From Bacteroidales bacterium (GTDB lineage Bacteria > Bacteroidota > Bacteroidia > Bacteroidales > UBA10428), in the NCBI GenBank assembly GCA_016934395.1, contig JAFGSZ010000068.1, forward strand, positions 48,680-112,679: a DNA stretch of 64,000 bases, in the 5' to 3' direction. The position numbers and the translations under genes were made by a program. Position 1 is the stretch's first letter. The number at the start of each line of letters is the position of its first letter. Shown here piece by piece: positions 56,264-64,000 of this stretch. The notes beneath the pieces are model-generated. The model saw only the letters and a program-made list of their open reading frames with translations. It was not told the DNA's origin and searched no databases.

Positions 56264-57131
56264 TTCCAGAACTTCAAATCTTTTTTCAGTTATGCTGGAA
56301 TTGAGCAAAGTTAAAATCACATTTGCAGTAGCATTTACAACTATTACCGGATACGTGCTTGCTTCCGGTAAGTTTAACCTGGGATTAATAGTACCTACCT
56401 TGGGAATATTTATACTGGCATGTGGGTCTTCGGTTATTAATCATATAATGGAAAGCAAAACCGATGCCTTAATGGAGCGCACAAAACTACGCCCGATTCC
56501 TTCAGGTAGAATCTCAAGAACAGGTGCAGTAATAATTGCTATACTGGAGATAGTTGCAGGTACTGTACTGCTCTATTTTGGCGCTGGTCTTATTGCCCTA
56601 ATATTAGGTCTTTTAGCGCTAATATGGTACAATATAGTATATACACTTCTTAAAAGGATTACTCCAAATGCAGTTATCCCCGGATCGGTAATTGGTTCTA
56701 TTCCCCCACTTGTTGGATGGATAGCCGGAGGTGGAACACTATCCGATTATCATGCGTGGATTATCGCTTTATTTTTCTTTCTGTGGCAGGTACCTCATTT
56801 TTATTTGCTAATCCTGTTGTTTGGAAAAGAGTATAAAAGAGCAGGATTTCCAACCTTAACAGACAAATACTCTGACAAAAAGATTAAAAACCTAATATTG
56901 GTCTGGATACTGGCAACGATTTTGTCCTTGCTGTTATTCCCAATCTTCGGATTAACTCAATCAATTATTAGTCTTATTGGAATTGTTATTATATCAGTAT
57001 GGATAATTATAATTTTCTTATATCCAGCGATCAATAATAATGTTCAATTTTCGCCGCGAAAGTATTTTATGAGAATCAACTATTTTGTTCTTATTGCATT
57101 AATTCTGATGCTTTCAGATCATTTTTTTTAA
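56256..57131 (+). CDS. ctaB: Protohaem IX farnesyltransferase (haem O synthase)
   Basis: 291 residues from ATG 56256, which overlaps the SCO stop by 8 bp; an in-frame start at 56211 would lie deep inside that gene and adds no conserved sequence. UbiA-type prenyltransferase with about nine helices. The first Asp-rich motif is in NHIMESKTDALMERTKLRPIPSGRIS (N-xxx-D-xx-M-RT-x-RP pattern). The second is in LTDKYSDKK. It makes haem O for haem-copper oxidases. No oxidase subunit genes are in the window. Confidence 0.93.
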   Translation: MTNSRTSNLFSVMLELSKVKITFAVAFTTITGYVLASGKFNLGLIVPTLGIFILACGSSVINHIMESKTDALMERTKLRPIPSGRISRTGAVIIAILEIVAGTVLLYFGAGLIALILGLLALIWYNIVYTLLKRITPNAVIPGSVIGSIPPLVGWIAGGGTLSDYHAWIIALFFFLWQVPHFYLLILLFGKEYKRAGFPTLTDKYSDKKIKNLILVWILATILSLLLFPIFGLTQSIISLIGIVIISVWIIIIFLYPAINNNVQFSPRKYFMRINYFVLIALILMLSDHFF

Positions 57132-57148
57132 TCCGGAATCCCCAGAGT

Positions 57149-58330
57149 TTATTTTATAGAATTTTTTAAAGCCTGGTCCACATCAAAAATAATATCTTCG
57201 ATATGTTCGAGACCTACTGATATGCGAATTAAATTTTGAGAAATACCAACCGCTTCCTGTTCCTCAGTAGTAAGACTTGAATGTGTGGTAGTTGCCGGAT
57301 GGGTTACTGAACTGCGGGCATCACCCAAATTGGCCGTTATACTAAATAGTTGTAAGGAATTGATAAAATTCTTACAATTTTTGAAATCTCCCTTTATTTC
57401 AAACGAAACTAAACCACCACCCAAACGCATCTGCTTTTTAGCAATTTTATATCCGGGATGGGAGGAAAGGAAGGGATATCTTACAGAAGCAACTTCAGAA
57501 TGGTTTTCCAAAAATTGAGCAAGTTTTAACGCGTTGCTGCAATGTTTTTCCATGCGTAATGGCAGGGTTTCTAAACTTTTTGACAATATCCAGCTATTGA
57601 AGGGAGATAAGGTCGGGCCAATTTGATTTGAAAGATTTTTTACTTCTGCAATTGCACTGGATTTTCCAACCACCGCACCTCCAATCGTTCTTCCCTGTCC
57701 ATCAATAAATTTAGTTGTGGAATGAGCAATAAGATCAGCTCCAAATTCTATAGGATTCTGAATATAGGGAGTGGCAAATGAATTATCAACAATAAAATAC
57801 AAATCGTTATCAGCTGCAAACTTACCAAGGTATTTCAGGTCAAATATATCGAGTCCCGGATTTGAAGGAGTTTCAATAAAAATCATTCTTGTGTTAGGCA
57901 TTAAATTCTTCTTCCAGCCTTTTGGATCGTCAACATCAATATAGGTGTGAGAAATTCCCCATCGTGGTAAAACCTGGGTAATTATTTTATGAGTCGAACC
58001 AAATATATTTCTGGAGGCAAGTAAATGATCTCCCGCACGTAAGTGTGCAGCCATTGATATAAAAATGGCAGACATCCCCGAGGCTGCAGCCACACCATCT
58101 TCTGCGCCTTCAAGAACAGCTAATTTTTTAACAAATTCATCATTTGTAGGATTTGATAACCGGGAATACATATATCCTTCTTTTTCTTCAGCAAAAACCG
58201 ATTGTGCTTCTTCAGCCGAATTAAACACAAAGCTTGATGTGGCGTAGATTGAAGATGTGTTTTCCTGATGCGAAGACCTTTTAAATTGATTTAATATAGC
58301 ATTAGTCTCAAAGTGGTTTATTCTTTTCAT
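57149..58330 (-). CDS. metZ: Trans-sulfuration PLP enzyme (O-acylhomoserine sulfhydrylase/cystathionine gamma-synthase type)
   Basis: 393 residues of the Cys/Met metabolism PLP family. Motifs include VAAASGMSAIF, IFIETPSNP, the PLP Lys in AHSTTKFIDGQGRTIGG and a C-terminal SVGLEHIEDI. The FIDGQGR loop and length match MetZ-like O-succinylhomoserine sulfhydrylases, which make homocysteine directly from sulfide, but cystathionine gamma-synthase or lyase activity cannot be excluded. It is a single gene; an inverted repeat lies about 80 bp upstream of its start. Confidence 0.88.
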   Translation of the reverse strand: MKRINHFETNAILNQFKRSSHQENTSSIYATSSFVFNSAEEAQSVFAEEKEGYMYSRLSNPTNDEFVKKLAVLEGAEDGVAAASGMSAIFISMAAHLRAGDHLLASRNIFGSTHKIITQVLPRWGISHTYIDVDDPKGWKKNLMPNTRMIFIETPSNPGLDIFDLKYLGKFAADNDLYFIVDNSFATPYIQNPIEFGADLIAHSTTKFIDGQGRTIGGAVVGKSSAIAEVKNLSNQIGPTLSPFNSWILSKSLETLPLRMEKHCSNALKLAQFLENHSEVASVRYPFLSSHPGYKIAKKQMRLGGGLVSFEIKGDFKNCKNFINSLQLFSITANLGDARSSVTHPATTTHSSLTTEEQEAVGISQNLIRISVGLEHIEDIIFDVDQALKNSIK

Positions 58331-58729
58331 TTCTCAAAAGATGTACTTGTTTAGTTAAAAATTTGTTTTTCAGATATATAAACAATAATGGAGGACATTT
58401 TTAATTATACCTCATAAATTGAACTAATCCATATTGAGGTATGATTATAATATCAGTCATTAGTGCCAAATTGATAAAAAGCATAGTATAACTAAGCATA
58501 AAGAAGCATTCTGTAATTAGTAACTGATTATAATGAGTTTCGAATGCCAATAAAAATAATCATAAATCACTCTATTCGTAATTTGAAAATTCCTTAATAT
58601 TTTAAATTCAAATGATTTGAAATTATAAAAATCAAAATTACCTAAAATTGTTTTAATATTAATTTTATATTTTATATTGATCTTTTTAATTCAACAGTTT
58701 ATCATTTTTTGAACAAATACATTTTATAA
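58331..58729. other. 400-bp very AT-rich divergent spacer
   Basis: It separates the minus-strand PLP-enzyme gene from the plus-strand aldolase gene. It holds the inverted repeat at 58407-58442 and long A/T runs (about 58600-58720). I see no gene, and no sequence resembling a known SAM riboswitch. Confidence 0.45.
58407..58442 (-). promoter_or_regulatory. Inverted repeat in the leader/promoter region of the PLP-enzyme gene
   Basis: ATACCTCA (58407-58414) and TGAGGTAT (58435-58442) form a perfect 8-bp inverted repeat with a 20-bp spacer, about 77 bp upstream of the gene's start. It could be a dimeric repressor site (two-turn spacing) or a leader hairpin. No regulator gene is adjacent. Confidence 0.45.
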
Positions 58730-59365
58730 ATGACATTTGCTGAACAGTTTTACTCCCTACCCATTGTAGGTATTCTAAGAGGGATTGAAGAAAAAGATTT
58801 ATTTCCATTATCAGAATGTGTTAAATCTTCTGGATTATCTTTTGTAGAAATTACAATGAATACTAAGAATGCTGATACACTAATATCACGGTTAAATGAA
58901 TTATCAGAAAACAGTTTTCAGGTAGGAGCTGGTACAGTGGTCACCATGGACGAATTATCTCGGGCGTTGAATGCCGGTGCCAGTTATATTGTAATGCCGT
59001 GTATTGTGGAGGATATTATTAATTATTGTGTAATTAACCAAATTCCTGTATTTCCTGGGGCCTTTTCGCCAACAGAAGTATATACAGCATGGAAAATGGG
59101 AGCAACTATGGTTAAACTGTTTCCTGCCTCTAAACTTGGACCAGGTTACATAAAAGAACTTAAAGGTCCATTTGATCAAATAAAGCTAATGGCCACAGGA
59201 GGTGTAAATGAAGAAAACATTGCCCAGTATTTTAAAATGGGGGCATCAGCTGTTGCATTTGGATCCGGTATTTTTAAAAATGAATGGATAATAAACAGTC
59301 AGTTTATAGAAATTGAATCGGCAATTCGAGGTTTACTTAAAGCATTTAAAAACATCTCTATTTGA
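58730..59365 (+). CDS. eda: KDPG/KHG aldolase
   Basis: 211 residues of the class I KDPG aldolase family. Glu40 in VEITMNTKN, GAGTV, and the Schiff-base Lys129 in MVKLFPASKLGPGYIKEL are in place, as is the phosphate site ATGGVNEEN and GSGIF. It cleaves 2-keto-3-deoxy-6-phosphogluconate to pyruvate and glyceraldehyde 3-phosphate, or 4-hydroxy-2-oxoglutarate to pyruvate and glyoxylate. No KDG kinase gene is next to it. Confidence 0.93.
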   Translation: MTFAEQFYSLPIVGILRGIEEKDLFPLSECVKSSGLSFVEITMNTKNADTLISRLNELSENSFQVGAGTVVTMDELSRALNAGASYIVMPCIVEDIINYCVINQIPVFPGAFSPTEVYTAWKMGATMVKLFPASKLGPGYIKELKGPFDQIKLMATGGVNEENIAQYFKMGASAVAFGSGIFKNEWIINSQFIEIESAIRGLLKAFKNISI

Positions 59366-59470
59366 CTTTATTGTATTTTTTACTTTAAAAATTACAATTC
59401 CGTATTACAAAAAACTAACCAATTATCTTGCTAGTTCAATAACTTACGGTGTTATAAAAAATCCACATTT

Positions 59471-60139
59471 ATGAAAAGGTATTGTTATGATTATCCGCGT
59501 CCTTCTTTAACAACCGATGGAGTAATTTTTGGATTCGATGGAAATAATTTATTTGTATTGTTAATCGAACGAAAATTTGATCCCTTTAAAGGAAAATGGG
59601 CATTTCCGGGTGGGTTTGTCGATATGGACGAAACTACTGATGAATGTGTAAAACGAGAAATAGCAGAAGAAACAGGAATAATAATTAATTATTTCTTACA
59701 GTTCCATTCATTTAGCGCTCTTAATAGGGATCCAAGGGGCAGAACAATAAGTGTGGCATATCTGTCCTCGGTTCAGAAACCCTCTGTATCACCTGTTGCC
59801 GGAGATGATGCAGGTAATGTAAAATGGTTTGATATTAAATGTCTTCCTGATCTTGCATTTGATCATCAACAAGTTTTTAATAAAGCATTCGTGAAACTTA
59901 AAGAGTATTTGCTTGTAACACCCTTAATAAAAAATTTCCTTGGTGATTCTTTTGCTTTAATTCATTTTATGCGACTTTTAAATTCATTAAATATAAAGTA
60001 TCCGGGCGAACTACTTTTTAAAAAGCTCAGAAGTGCTGGAATGATTGTTAATGACTCTTCAGGAAATTTCCGAATAAATGAGGAATGGTATGCTTTAAAT
60101 GCCGAAAAAAGTTTATTGGAAATTTGTCTTTTTCTGTAA
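59471..60139 (+). CDS. Nudix hydrolase with winged-helix-like C-terminus (NrtR/AraR-like)
   Basis: 222 residues. The Nudix box is intact: GGFVDMDETTDECVKREIAEETG (GX5EX7REUXEEXGU satisfied), in an ADP-ribose-pyrophosphatase-like domain (about 10-145). The C-terminal ~75 residues (FALIHFMRLLN, FKKLRSAGMIVNDSSGNFRINEEWY) resemble a winged helix as in Nudix-related transcription factors. In Bacteroidota such proteins include sugar regulators; those often have a broken Nudix box, unlike here. It may be a hydrolase, a regulator or both. The aldolase gene 105 bp upstream is a possible target. Confidence 0.85.
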   Translation: MKRYCYDYPRPSLTTDGVIFGFDGNNLFVLLIERKFDPFKGKWAFPGGFVDMDETTDECVKREIAEETGIIINYFLQFHSFSALNRDPRGRTISVAYLSSVQKPSVSPVAGDDAGNVKWFDIKCLPDLAFDHQQVFNKAFVKLKEYLLVTPLIKNFLGDSFALIHFMRLLNSLNIKYPGELLFKKLRSAGMIVNDSSGNFRINEEWYALNAEKSLLEICLFL

Positions 60140-60188
60140 CGAATTTCAAGGCTGGTCGTCATAGAATTAAACAATTAATTTTTATGCC

Positions 60189-60710
60189 ATGAAATACATC
60201 AAACATATTATTATCCTAATGCTGATAATACTAAGCGGAATTATCTTTCAAAGTTTTACAACCGACCATACTACAAAAATTAATGCACTCATGCGAAGCT
60301 ACAGGCATGAACATGGTTTTTTTGGATTAACCGTACCCACCTGGATTGTTCGTCCATTTATAAAACATGAAGGGGAGGAAGTACAATTTCTTTTTAAAAA
60401 AATTAAGAAAATAAGATTTTTGGTTACTACCGATGAACTAAATCAAATTCCCTTGATTCAAGTTTGCAAATCCGATTTTGTAAATGAACTTAATAAATCT
60501 TTCTATGCGGATTTATTACAAATTAAAAATAATACGGATGAAGTACTCATTAAAGGGAAAATTGAAAATGACACCATATATGAAATTATAATTATGGTTA
60601 AAGATTCTGAGGATTTTGTAATTATTAGTCTAAAAGGTGAAATCCGCATGGATGATTTTCAAAGAGTTGTCAATAATGATAACTTTTTTGCGGATGAGAT
60701 CAGAATCTAA
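60189..60710 (+). CDS. DUF4252-like exported protein
   Basis: 173 residues with an N-terminal hydrophobic signal/anchor (about 6-25). The pattern KINALMRSYRHEHGF ... IKKIRFLV ... EVLIKGKIENDTIYEIIIMVKDSEDFVIISLKGEI matches DUF4252, a Bacteroidota envelope family of unknown role. DUF4252 genes often accompany ECF sigma/anti-sigma pairs, but none is present here. The gene stands alone. Confidence 0.83.
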   Translation: MKYIKHIIILMLIILSGIIFQSFTTDHTTKINALMRSYRHEHGFFGLTVPTWIVRPFIKHEGEEVQFLFKKIKKIRFLVTTDELNQIPLIQVCKSDFVNELNKSFYADLLQIKNNTDEVLIKGKIENDTIYEIIIMVKDSEDFVIISLKGEIRMDDFQRVVNNDNFFADEIRI

Positions 60711-60755
60711 AAAGATTTCATCCTGTTAATCCATGAAGCACACAAAAAAAAGTAA

Positions 60756-62141
60756 TTATTTTTCAAATTTCTTTATCATCCATTTTCGCGCAAGTAACAG
60801 ACCTATGGGCGATATTACAGCAATTGCGCCGTAGATTAACCACATAAATTCAGTATGCATTTCAACAGGTGGGGTGTCCATTGGACAATATTGAGTGAGA
60901 AACCAGCCAGAGTACAATGCAGTTAGAATTTTTGTTAAAAACCAGGGAAACTGACCAATACCCATATAAATTCCGGTCATATTTTTTGGTGCAATTTCGG
61001 CTACCCATTGAAGAAAACGGGGCTGCCACATAGCTTCTCCAATTGTCATTATTATAAGGTATGCCATCAGTGTTTTAATATCAGGTCCCAGAGCCAGTAT
61101 AAATGCAGGAAATGCCATGATAAATGTCCCGATAATCATCATTTTATACGCATTGGTTTTTGAAGTAAAAGCGGTTACAATTGGAGTTAATACAAAGATT
61201 AATATAGGATTGAGGTTGACAAAAAATTCAAAATTATTGCTCACAAAACCATCGAATGCCCTGCTTGTATATTGAGGCAGCGTGAGCCAATTATGAGCAA
61301 ATAATGTTTGTACGGGAATGAGTATAAAAATAAAAAAAAGAAAACGCATATCTTTAAGTGGAAAGTTTTTTAGATAATATGAGATTTTTTCTTTAGAACT
61401 CATGTTTACCAATTCATCCTCTTCATCTTCTTCCATAATTACAGATGTTTCGGATACTTCCTGCATTGCCTGTTTAACAGCCTTTTTGGTAATAATAAAA
61501 TAAACTATAAAGATGCCAACAACAGTTAGTATTACAAATACCCAGAAAACTCCCGTAATACCAAAAGCCTTCCGAACCGGTGGTGAGATTATTCCGGGAA
61601 GAAATCCACCCAGGTTCATCAGTGCATAAAGCATGGCATACCCCATAGCAGAGGTTTTTTCTGTGGTGAATTTTTTTACGGCAGCATAAGCAGCAGGCTG
61701 ATAAATACCATAGCCTATTATTATTCCAAATAAACCCAGTATAGCAATTATATGAGCAGAAGACCATAATCCGGGAATGCCTAATTCCGGTGCAAGGGTC
61801 AATAACAAACGGCCGATTAACATAAACATAAGCGACCATAAAAATGCTTTACGTACACCGAACCAGTCGACTGTTGCACCTAAAAACAACATACTCAATG
61901 TTATTCCTCCAGTTAACAATCCCAGCATATTTCCGGCTTTTATATCATCAAGTCCTATATATTCATTAAAATAAATCGCCAATAATCCAACAATTCCAAA
62001 ATAGGTAAGACCTTCCAAAACATAGGAGAGGTTTACACCGAGTAAAGCGCGTGATGTGTGGAAGAGATCGATAAATGGCTGTACAATCTCTTTTATAATA
62101 CTCCTTAACGGAGATATTTTATTACGATTTTCTGATTTCAT
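60756..62141 (-). CDS. MFS transporter (POT/peptide-like or related)
   Basis: 461 residues with about twelve membrane helices in two halves and a charged cytoplasmic loop (about 225-255, MEEDEEDELVNM). The first half contains LLGVNLSYVLEGLTYFGIVGLLAIYFNEYIGL and GATVDWFGVRKAF, the MFS loop 2-3 signature. The second half includes GEAMWQPRFLQWVAEIAPKNMTGIYMG. The general look is nearest to the peptide-transporter side of MFS, but the typical ExxER motif is not evident. Substrate unknown. It is a single gene; a small-RNA-like transcription unit lies just upstream on the same strand. Confidence 0.87.
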   Translation of the reverse strand: MKSENRNKISPLRSIIKEIVQPFIDLFHTSRALLGVNLSYVLEGLTYFGIVGLLAIYFNEYIGLDDIKAGNMLGLLTGGITLSMLFLGATVDWFGVRKAFLWSLMFMLIGRLLLTLAPELGIPGLWSSAHIIAILGLFGIIIGYGIYQPAAYAAVKKFTTEKTSAMGYAMLYALMNLGGFLPGIISPPVRKAFGITGVFWVFVILTVVGIFIVYFIITKKAVKQAMQEVSETSVIMEEDEEDELVNMSSKEKISYYLKNFPLKDMRFLFFIFILIPVQTLFAHNWLTLPQYTSRAFDGFVSNNFEFFVNLNPILIFVLTPIVTAFTSKTNAYKMMIIGTFIMAFPAFILALGPDIKTLMAYLIIMTIGEAMWQPRFLQWVAEIAPKNMTGIYMGIGQFPWFLTKILTALYSGWFLTQYCPMDTPPVEMHTEFMWLIYGAIAVISPIGLLLARKWMIKKFEK

Positions 62142-62223
62142 AAATTTGAAAGTAAATATTTTGCCTTTGAAATAAAGGTTGAATTTGTAAATTATCTTTT
62201 GGATTACAAAGGATAAATATCAC

Positions 62224-62250
62224 AAAAAAACCCCGGCTTATCACCGGGGA
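62224..62250 (-). terminator. Rho-independent terminator (minus strand)
   Basis: On the minus strand CCCCGG-TGATAAG-CCGGGG is followed by seven T. It is a strong GC hairpin with U-tail, the clearest terminator in the window. There is no minus-strand protein gene between it and the promoter at about 62401, so it ends a short non-coding transcript. Confidence 0.85.
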
Positions 62251-62398
62251 TGCAGTTTAGGGAAATTATCTGAAAAGAATTCCCAAAATTTCGTAATTTC
62301 ACCCATGTAAAATATTTATATACGCATAACGAAATTTCGGTATCATGGGTCTTAGGTGTTTGGTTTCAGGGTAATATAATTTCCCATGTGCATTTTAT
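62224..62398 (-). ncRNA. Candidate 6S-like small RNA (about 175 nt)
   Basis: A minus-strand unit bounded by a promoter-like box (62401-62408) and a strong terminator. The transcript folds into a long interrupted rod. Both ends pair (AUGCA/UGCAU, then GGGAAAUUAU/AUAAUUUCCC, then CUGAAA/UUUCAG). Next is a large internal bubble of 13 nt on the 5' side and 25 nt on the 3' side, and then an apical stem ACCCAUG/CAUGGGU. The 3' side of the bubble can make a small 5-bp hairpin. Closing stem, open central bubble, bubble hairpin and apical stem are the layout of 6S RNA, which mimics an open promoter to hold RNA polymerase. Length also fits. Other structured RNAs are possible. Confidence 0.6.
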
Positions 62399-62400
62399 TC

Positions 62401-62434
62401 CAAATTTATAATAAAAGTAACCCAATTATTGAAA
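62401..62434 (-). promoter_or_regulatory. Putative promoter of the small RNA
   Basis: Read on the minus strand, TAAATTTG (62408-62401) matches TAnnTTTG exactly. The upstream element is weaker: TTTC at 62434-62431 lies 22 bp away, or TTG at 62425-62423 lies 14 bp away. Initiation is expected near 62397. Confidence 0.55.
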
Positions 62435-62785
62435 TGTTTTTATAAAATATCAATAATAGTTGATAAAAGTATTTAAAATTATTACTCTGCTTCTTATTTT
62501 TACAGAATCTGAAGTTAGAAATATCATAGGCCATCTTATTAGATATTTCTATTAACTTATTCTTTGGGTGGATAATAAAAGCTAAATGATTATAATACTC
62601 ACAAATTGAAATATTATATTCGTTGTTCCGATTTTAACAGCTATTTTGAAACAAATTAGTATATAAATATATTTTATCTGAATTTGAAATTAAGTATAAA
62701 TTACTTATAATTGACAAATTTTTAAATTCTGAATTTTTAATTAATTGTATTATATTTACCCGGATTATCAAGAAAGATTACTATT
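62435..62785. other. AT-rich spacer between the small RNA and a divergent gene
   Basis: About 350 bp, over 80% A+T by eye, with no coding potential recognised. It should contain the promoter of the plus-strand gene at 62786; TATATTTA near 62750 is a weak -7 candidate. Confidence 0.4.
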
Positions 62786-63268
62786 ATGGAGATGAGAAAA
62801 AACGAATCGTTGGAGGAAATGGTAGCTCGTAGAAATAAGAGGCTAAAATATCTTTTTTCGAAAAATGGTGTGAACGTTCGTTTGGTTGGTGATGATCAGA
62901 AACCAGCTATTATTAGAGATGAAGCAACCGTATTGTCATGTTATGTTAAAAATTTCGATTTACATTTTACAAAAGAGCCTTTTAGTGACGAAATTGTAAA
63001 AACAGTTAAACTGAAACACGAACCTGATATTACCCGGTATGAACTCGAAGAAGTACTTAGTATATGCAAACACCGGCCGGTTTTTAAGTTACGTTTGAGA
63101 GGTTCGGATTTATACCTGGTTGGTTATAATTACCTGAATTCAGAAGATGCTGTTGGCAGATATCCTGTTTTTGCACGTCATAAACCCAAGGTATATTTCG
63201 ATTTTGAATATGCTCAGCAGGTTGCAGAAAATATCAGAACAGATAATTATGATATTGATATTGAATAG
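62786..63268 (+). CDS. Unrecognised cytosolic protein
   Basis: 160 residues, no signal or membrane segment. The N-terminal ~30 are basic and helical (EEMVARRNKRLKYLFSKNG), followed by mixed strands (VRLVGDDQKPAIIRDEATVLSCYVKNFDLHF) and a hydrophobic-aromatic C-terminal half (PVFKLRLRGSDLYLVGYNYL). The ending is acidic (TDNYDIDIE). I do not recognise the family. A second Met at codon 3 is an alternative start. The composition is that of a genuine protein. Confidence 0.75.
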   Translation: MEMRKNESLEEMVARRNKRLKYLFSKNGVNVRLVGDDQKPAIIRDEATVLSCYVKNFDLHFTKEPFSDEIVKTVKLKHEPDITRYELEEVLSICKHRPVFKLRLRGSDLYLVGYNYLNSEDAVGRYPVFARHKPKVYFDFEYAQQVAENIRTDNYDIDIE

Positions 63269-63516
63269 AAGATACTATTCAGATTATTAGATATTATTTT
63301 TATTTATCCTTTCGGTAATAGTACTAAGATTAATTTTGCATTCAGCTTTTCTTAAAAGGCTTATATTTAACCTTTAACTTTCTTGCCAAATGAAATGCAT
63401 CGTTACAAGATAAAGGTGTGTACTATTTTTTTCGTATATTTTTAATTCCAAGAAAATTCTTGACTTCTTATTATATTTCATTACATTAGTATAAAATTGA
63501 TTTATCTCTCTTCGCG

Positions 63517-64000
63517 ATGTTTAATAAGCGTTCGCAAAATATTCCTCTTTCATCTTTTTTCTTTCCTGACAATATAAAAATATTCGACAGTAAGGAAAGC
63601 AAAGATTATCTGGCCCTGGAATTGCTTGAGAATCTGGGCTTAACCTTTGGAATTGGCAATGTTAAGCAAATATATGATTCGCATTTTAAATTAAATTCTC
63701 ATCCGTATATACTAATTTCCGAAAAGGTAATTGTTCATCATTTCCGGATAAAAACAATAGAAAAGATACGATTGTCATTAGCAATTATTAAAAATGGAAT
63801 TGCGAATAAAGAAGATATCAATTCATCTGGAATTCAATGCATTTTGCTTATAGCTTCTCCAAAAAACCAACCGGGTATTTATCTTAGATTATTCAATAAA
63901 TTACAAATGTTATTTAAGGAAAAAGATTTTATTACGAATTTATTGACCATTACTGATACTCAAAAAGTATGTGATTTTATTGCAAGTACTGAGATGGAAA
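63517..64000 (+). CDS. PTS EIIA-like domain protein, 3'-truncated by window end
   Basis: An open frame from ATG 63517 runs off the window (161 codons seen). The pattern ISEKVIVHHFRIKTIEKIRLSLAIIKNGI, then IQCILLIASPKNQPGIYLRLFNKLQMLF and FITNLLTITDTQKVCDFI, matches the EIIA(Ntr/Fru) fold. A histidine pair (VIVHHF, about residues 74-75) stands near the place of the phosphorylated His of the usual PHA motif. Such domains occur alone or fused to transporters; without the rest the architecture is unknown. No other PTS gene is visible. Confidence 0.72.
   Translation, partial: MFNKRSQNIPLSSFFFPDNIKIFDSKESKDYLALELLENLGLTFGIGNVKQIYDSHFKLNSHPYILISEKVIVHHFRIKTIEKIRLSLAIIKNGIANKEDINSSGIQCILLIASPKNQPGIYLRLFNKLQMLFKEKDFITNLLTITDTQKVCDFIASTEME

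Noticed and set aside
58331..58729. SAM riboswitch upstream of the PLP enzyme gene
   Set aside because: No SAM-I or SAM-II-type conserved core was found; only an isolated 8-bp inverted repeat.

Overview
The window looks like chromosomal DNA of a Bacteroidota bacterium, most likely a Bacteroidales/Marinilabiliales-type heterotroph. The evidence is AT-rich sequence with few Shine-Dalgarno sites, several promoters of the Bacteroidota type (TTTG, about 19 bp, then TAnnTTTG), type IX secretion C-terminal sorting domains, a LytTR protein with an N-terminal membrane domain, a 5TM-LYT sensor kinase, a TonB-dependent receptor with a carboxypeptidase-regulatory-like N-domain, CotH/lamin-tail and DUF4252 proteins, and a fused CcsBA cytochrome c assembly protein. 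I saw no rRNA, tRNA, CRISPR array, prophage or intact insertion sequence.

Layout. 1-7.4 kb: a YbhGFSR-like ABC exporter operon (outer-membrane TolC-type protein cut by the window edge, HlyD-type lipoprotein, two ATPases, two ABC-2 permeases) with a glutamine amidotransferase gene and a HAD phosphatase gene interleaved. 7.4-10.2 kb: a secreted von Willebrand A protein, a small ORF behind a short-repeat array, and a mazEF toxin-antitoxin pair bracketed by long composite repeats. 10.2-15.2 kb: TlpA-like thioredoxin, ComB-like phosphatase, lone carbamate kinase, a DUF2891 protein between two copies of a short inverted-repeat element, and an alpha/beta hydrolase. 15.4-20.5 kb: LytTR regulator, histidine kinase, high-molecular-weight rubredoxin, a ferritin/VIT iron transporter and a DUF4440-like lipoprotein. 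21-28.6 kb: secreted proteins (InlB-repeat protein, M4 peptidase with a type IX signal, coiled-coil protein, lipoprotein), a patch of decayed coding sequence, and a VOC/AHSA1/VOC trio. 29-34 kb: two large PAS-containing kinases.

34-45.4 kb holds a CotH/lamin-tail type IX-secreted protein and the most interesting locus: an AMMECR1-Memo-radical SAM ('AmmeMemoRadiSam') set. The radical SAM protein carries a Tat-like N-terminus and the Memo-AMMECR1 fusion carries a lipoprotein signal. Between them lie a membrane spermidine-synthase-like protein with a possible haem-binding head and a TonB-dependent receptor. This suggests a cell-envelope version of the system linked to uptake or release of an unknown ligand.

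45.5-50.2 kb: phosphofructokinase with an altered nucleotide-site motif, a beta-hydroxyacid dehydrogenase, a leucine-rich-repeat protein and an FG-GAP protein. 50.4-57.1 kb: fatty-acid desaturase, lipoprotein MsrA, then a haem/copper assembly group (CcsBA, SCO, haem O synthase). 57.1-64 kb: sulfur-amino-acid PLP enzyme, KDPG/KHG aldolase, Nudix protein, DUF4252 protein, an MFS transporter, a probable 6S-like RNA on the minus strand with its own promoter and terminator, an unrecognised 160-residue protein, and the start of an EIIA-like gene cut by the window end.
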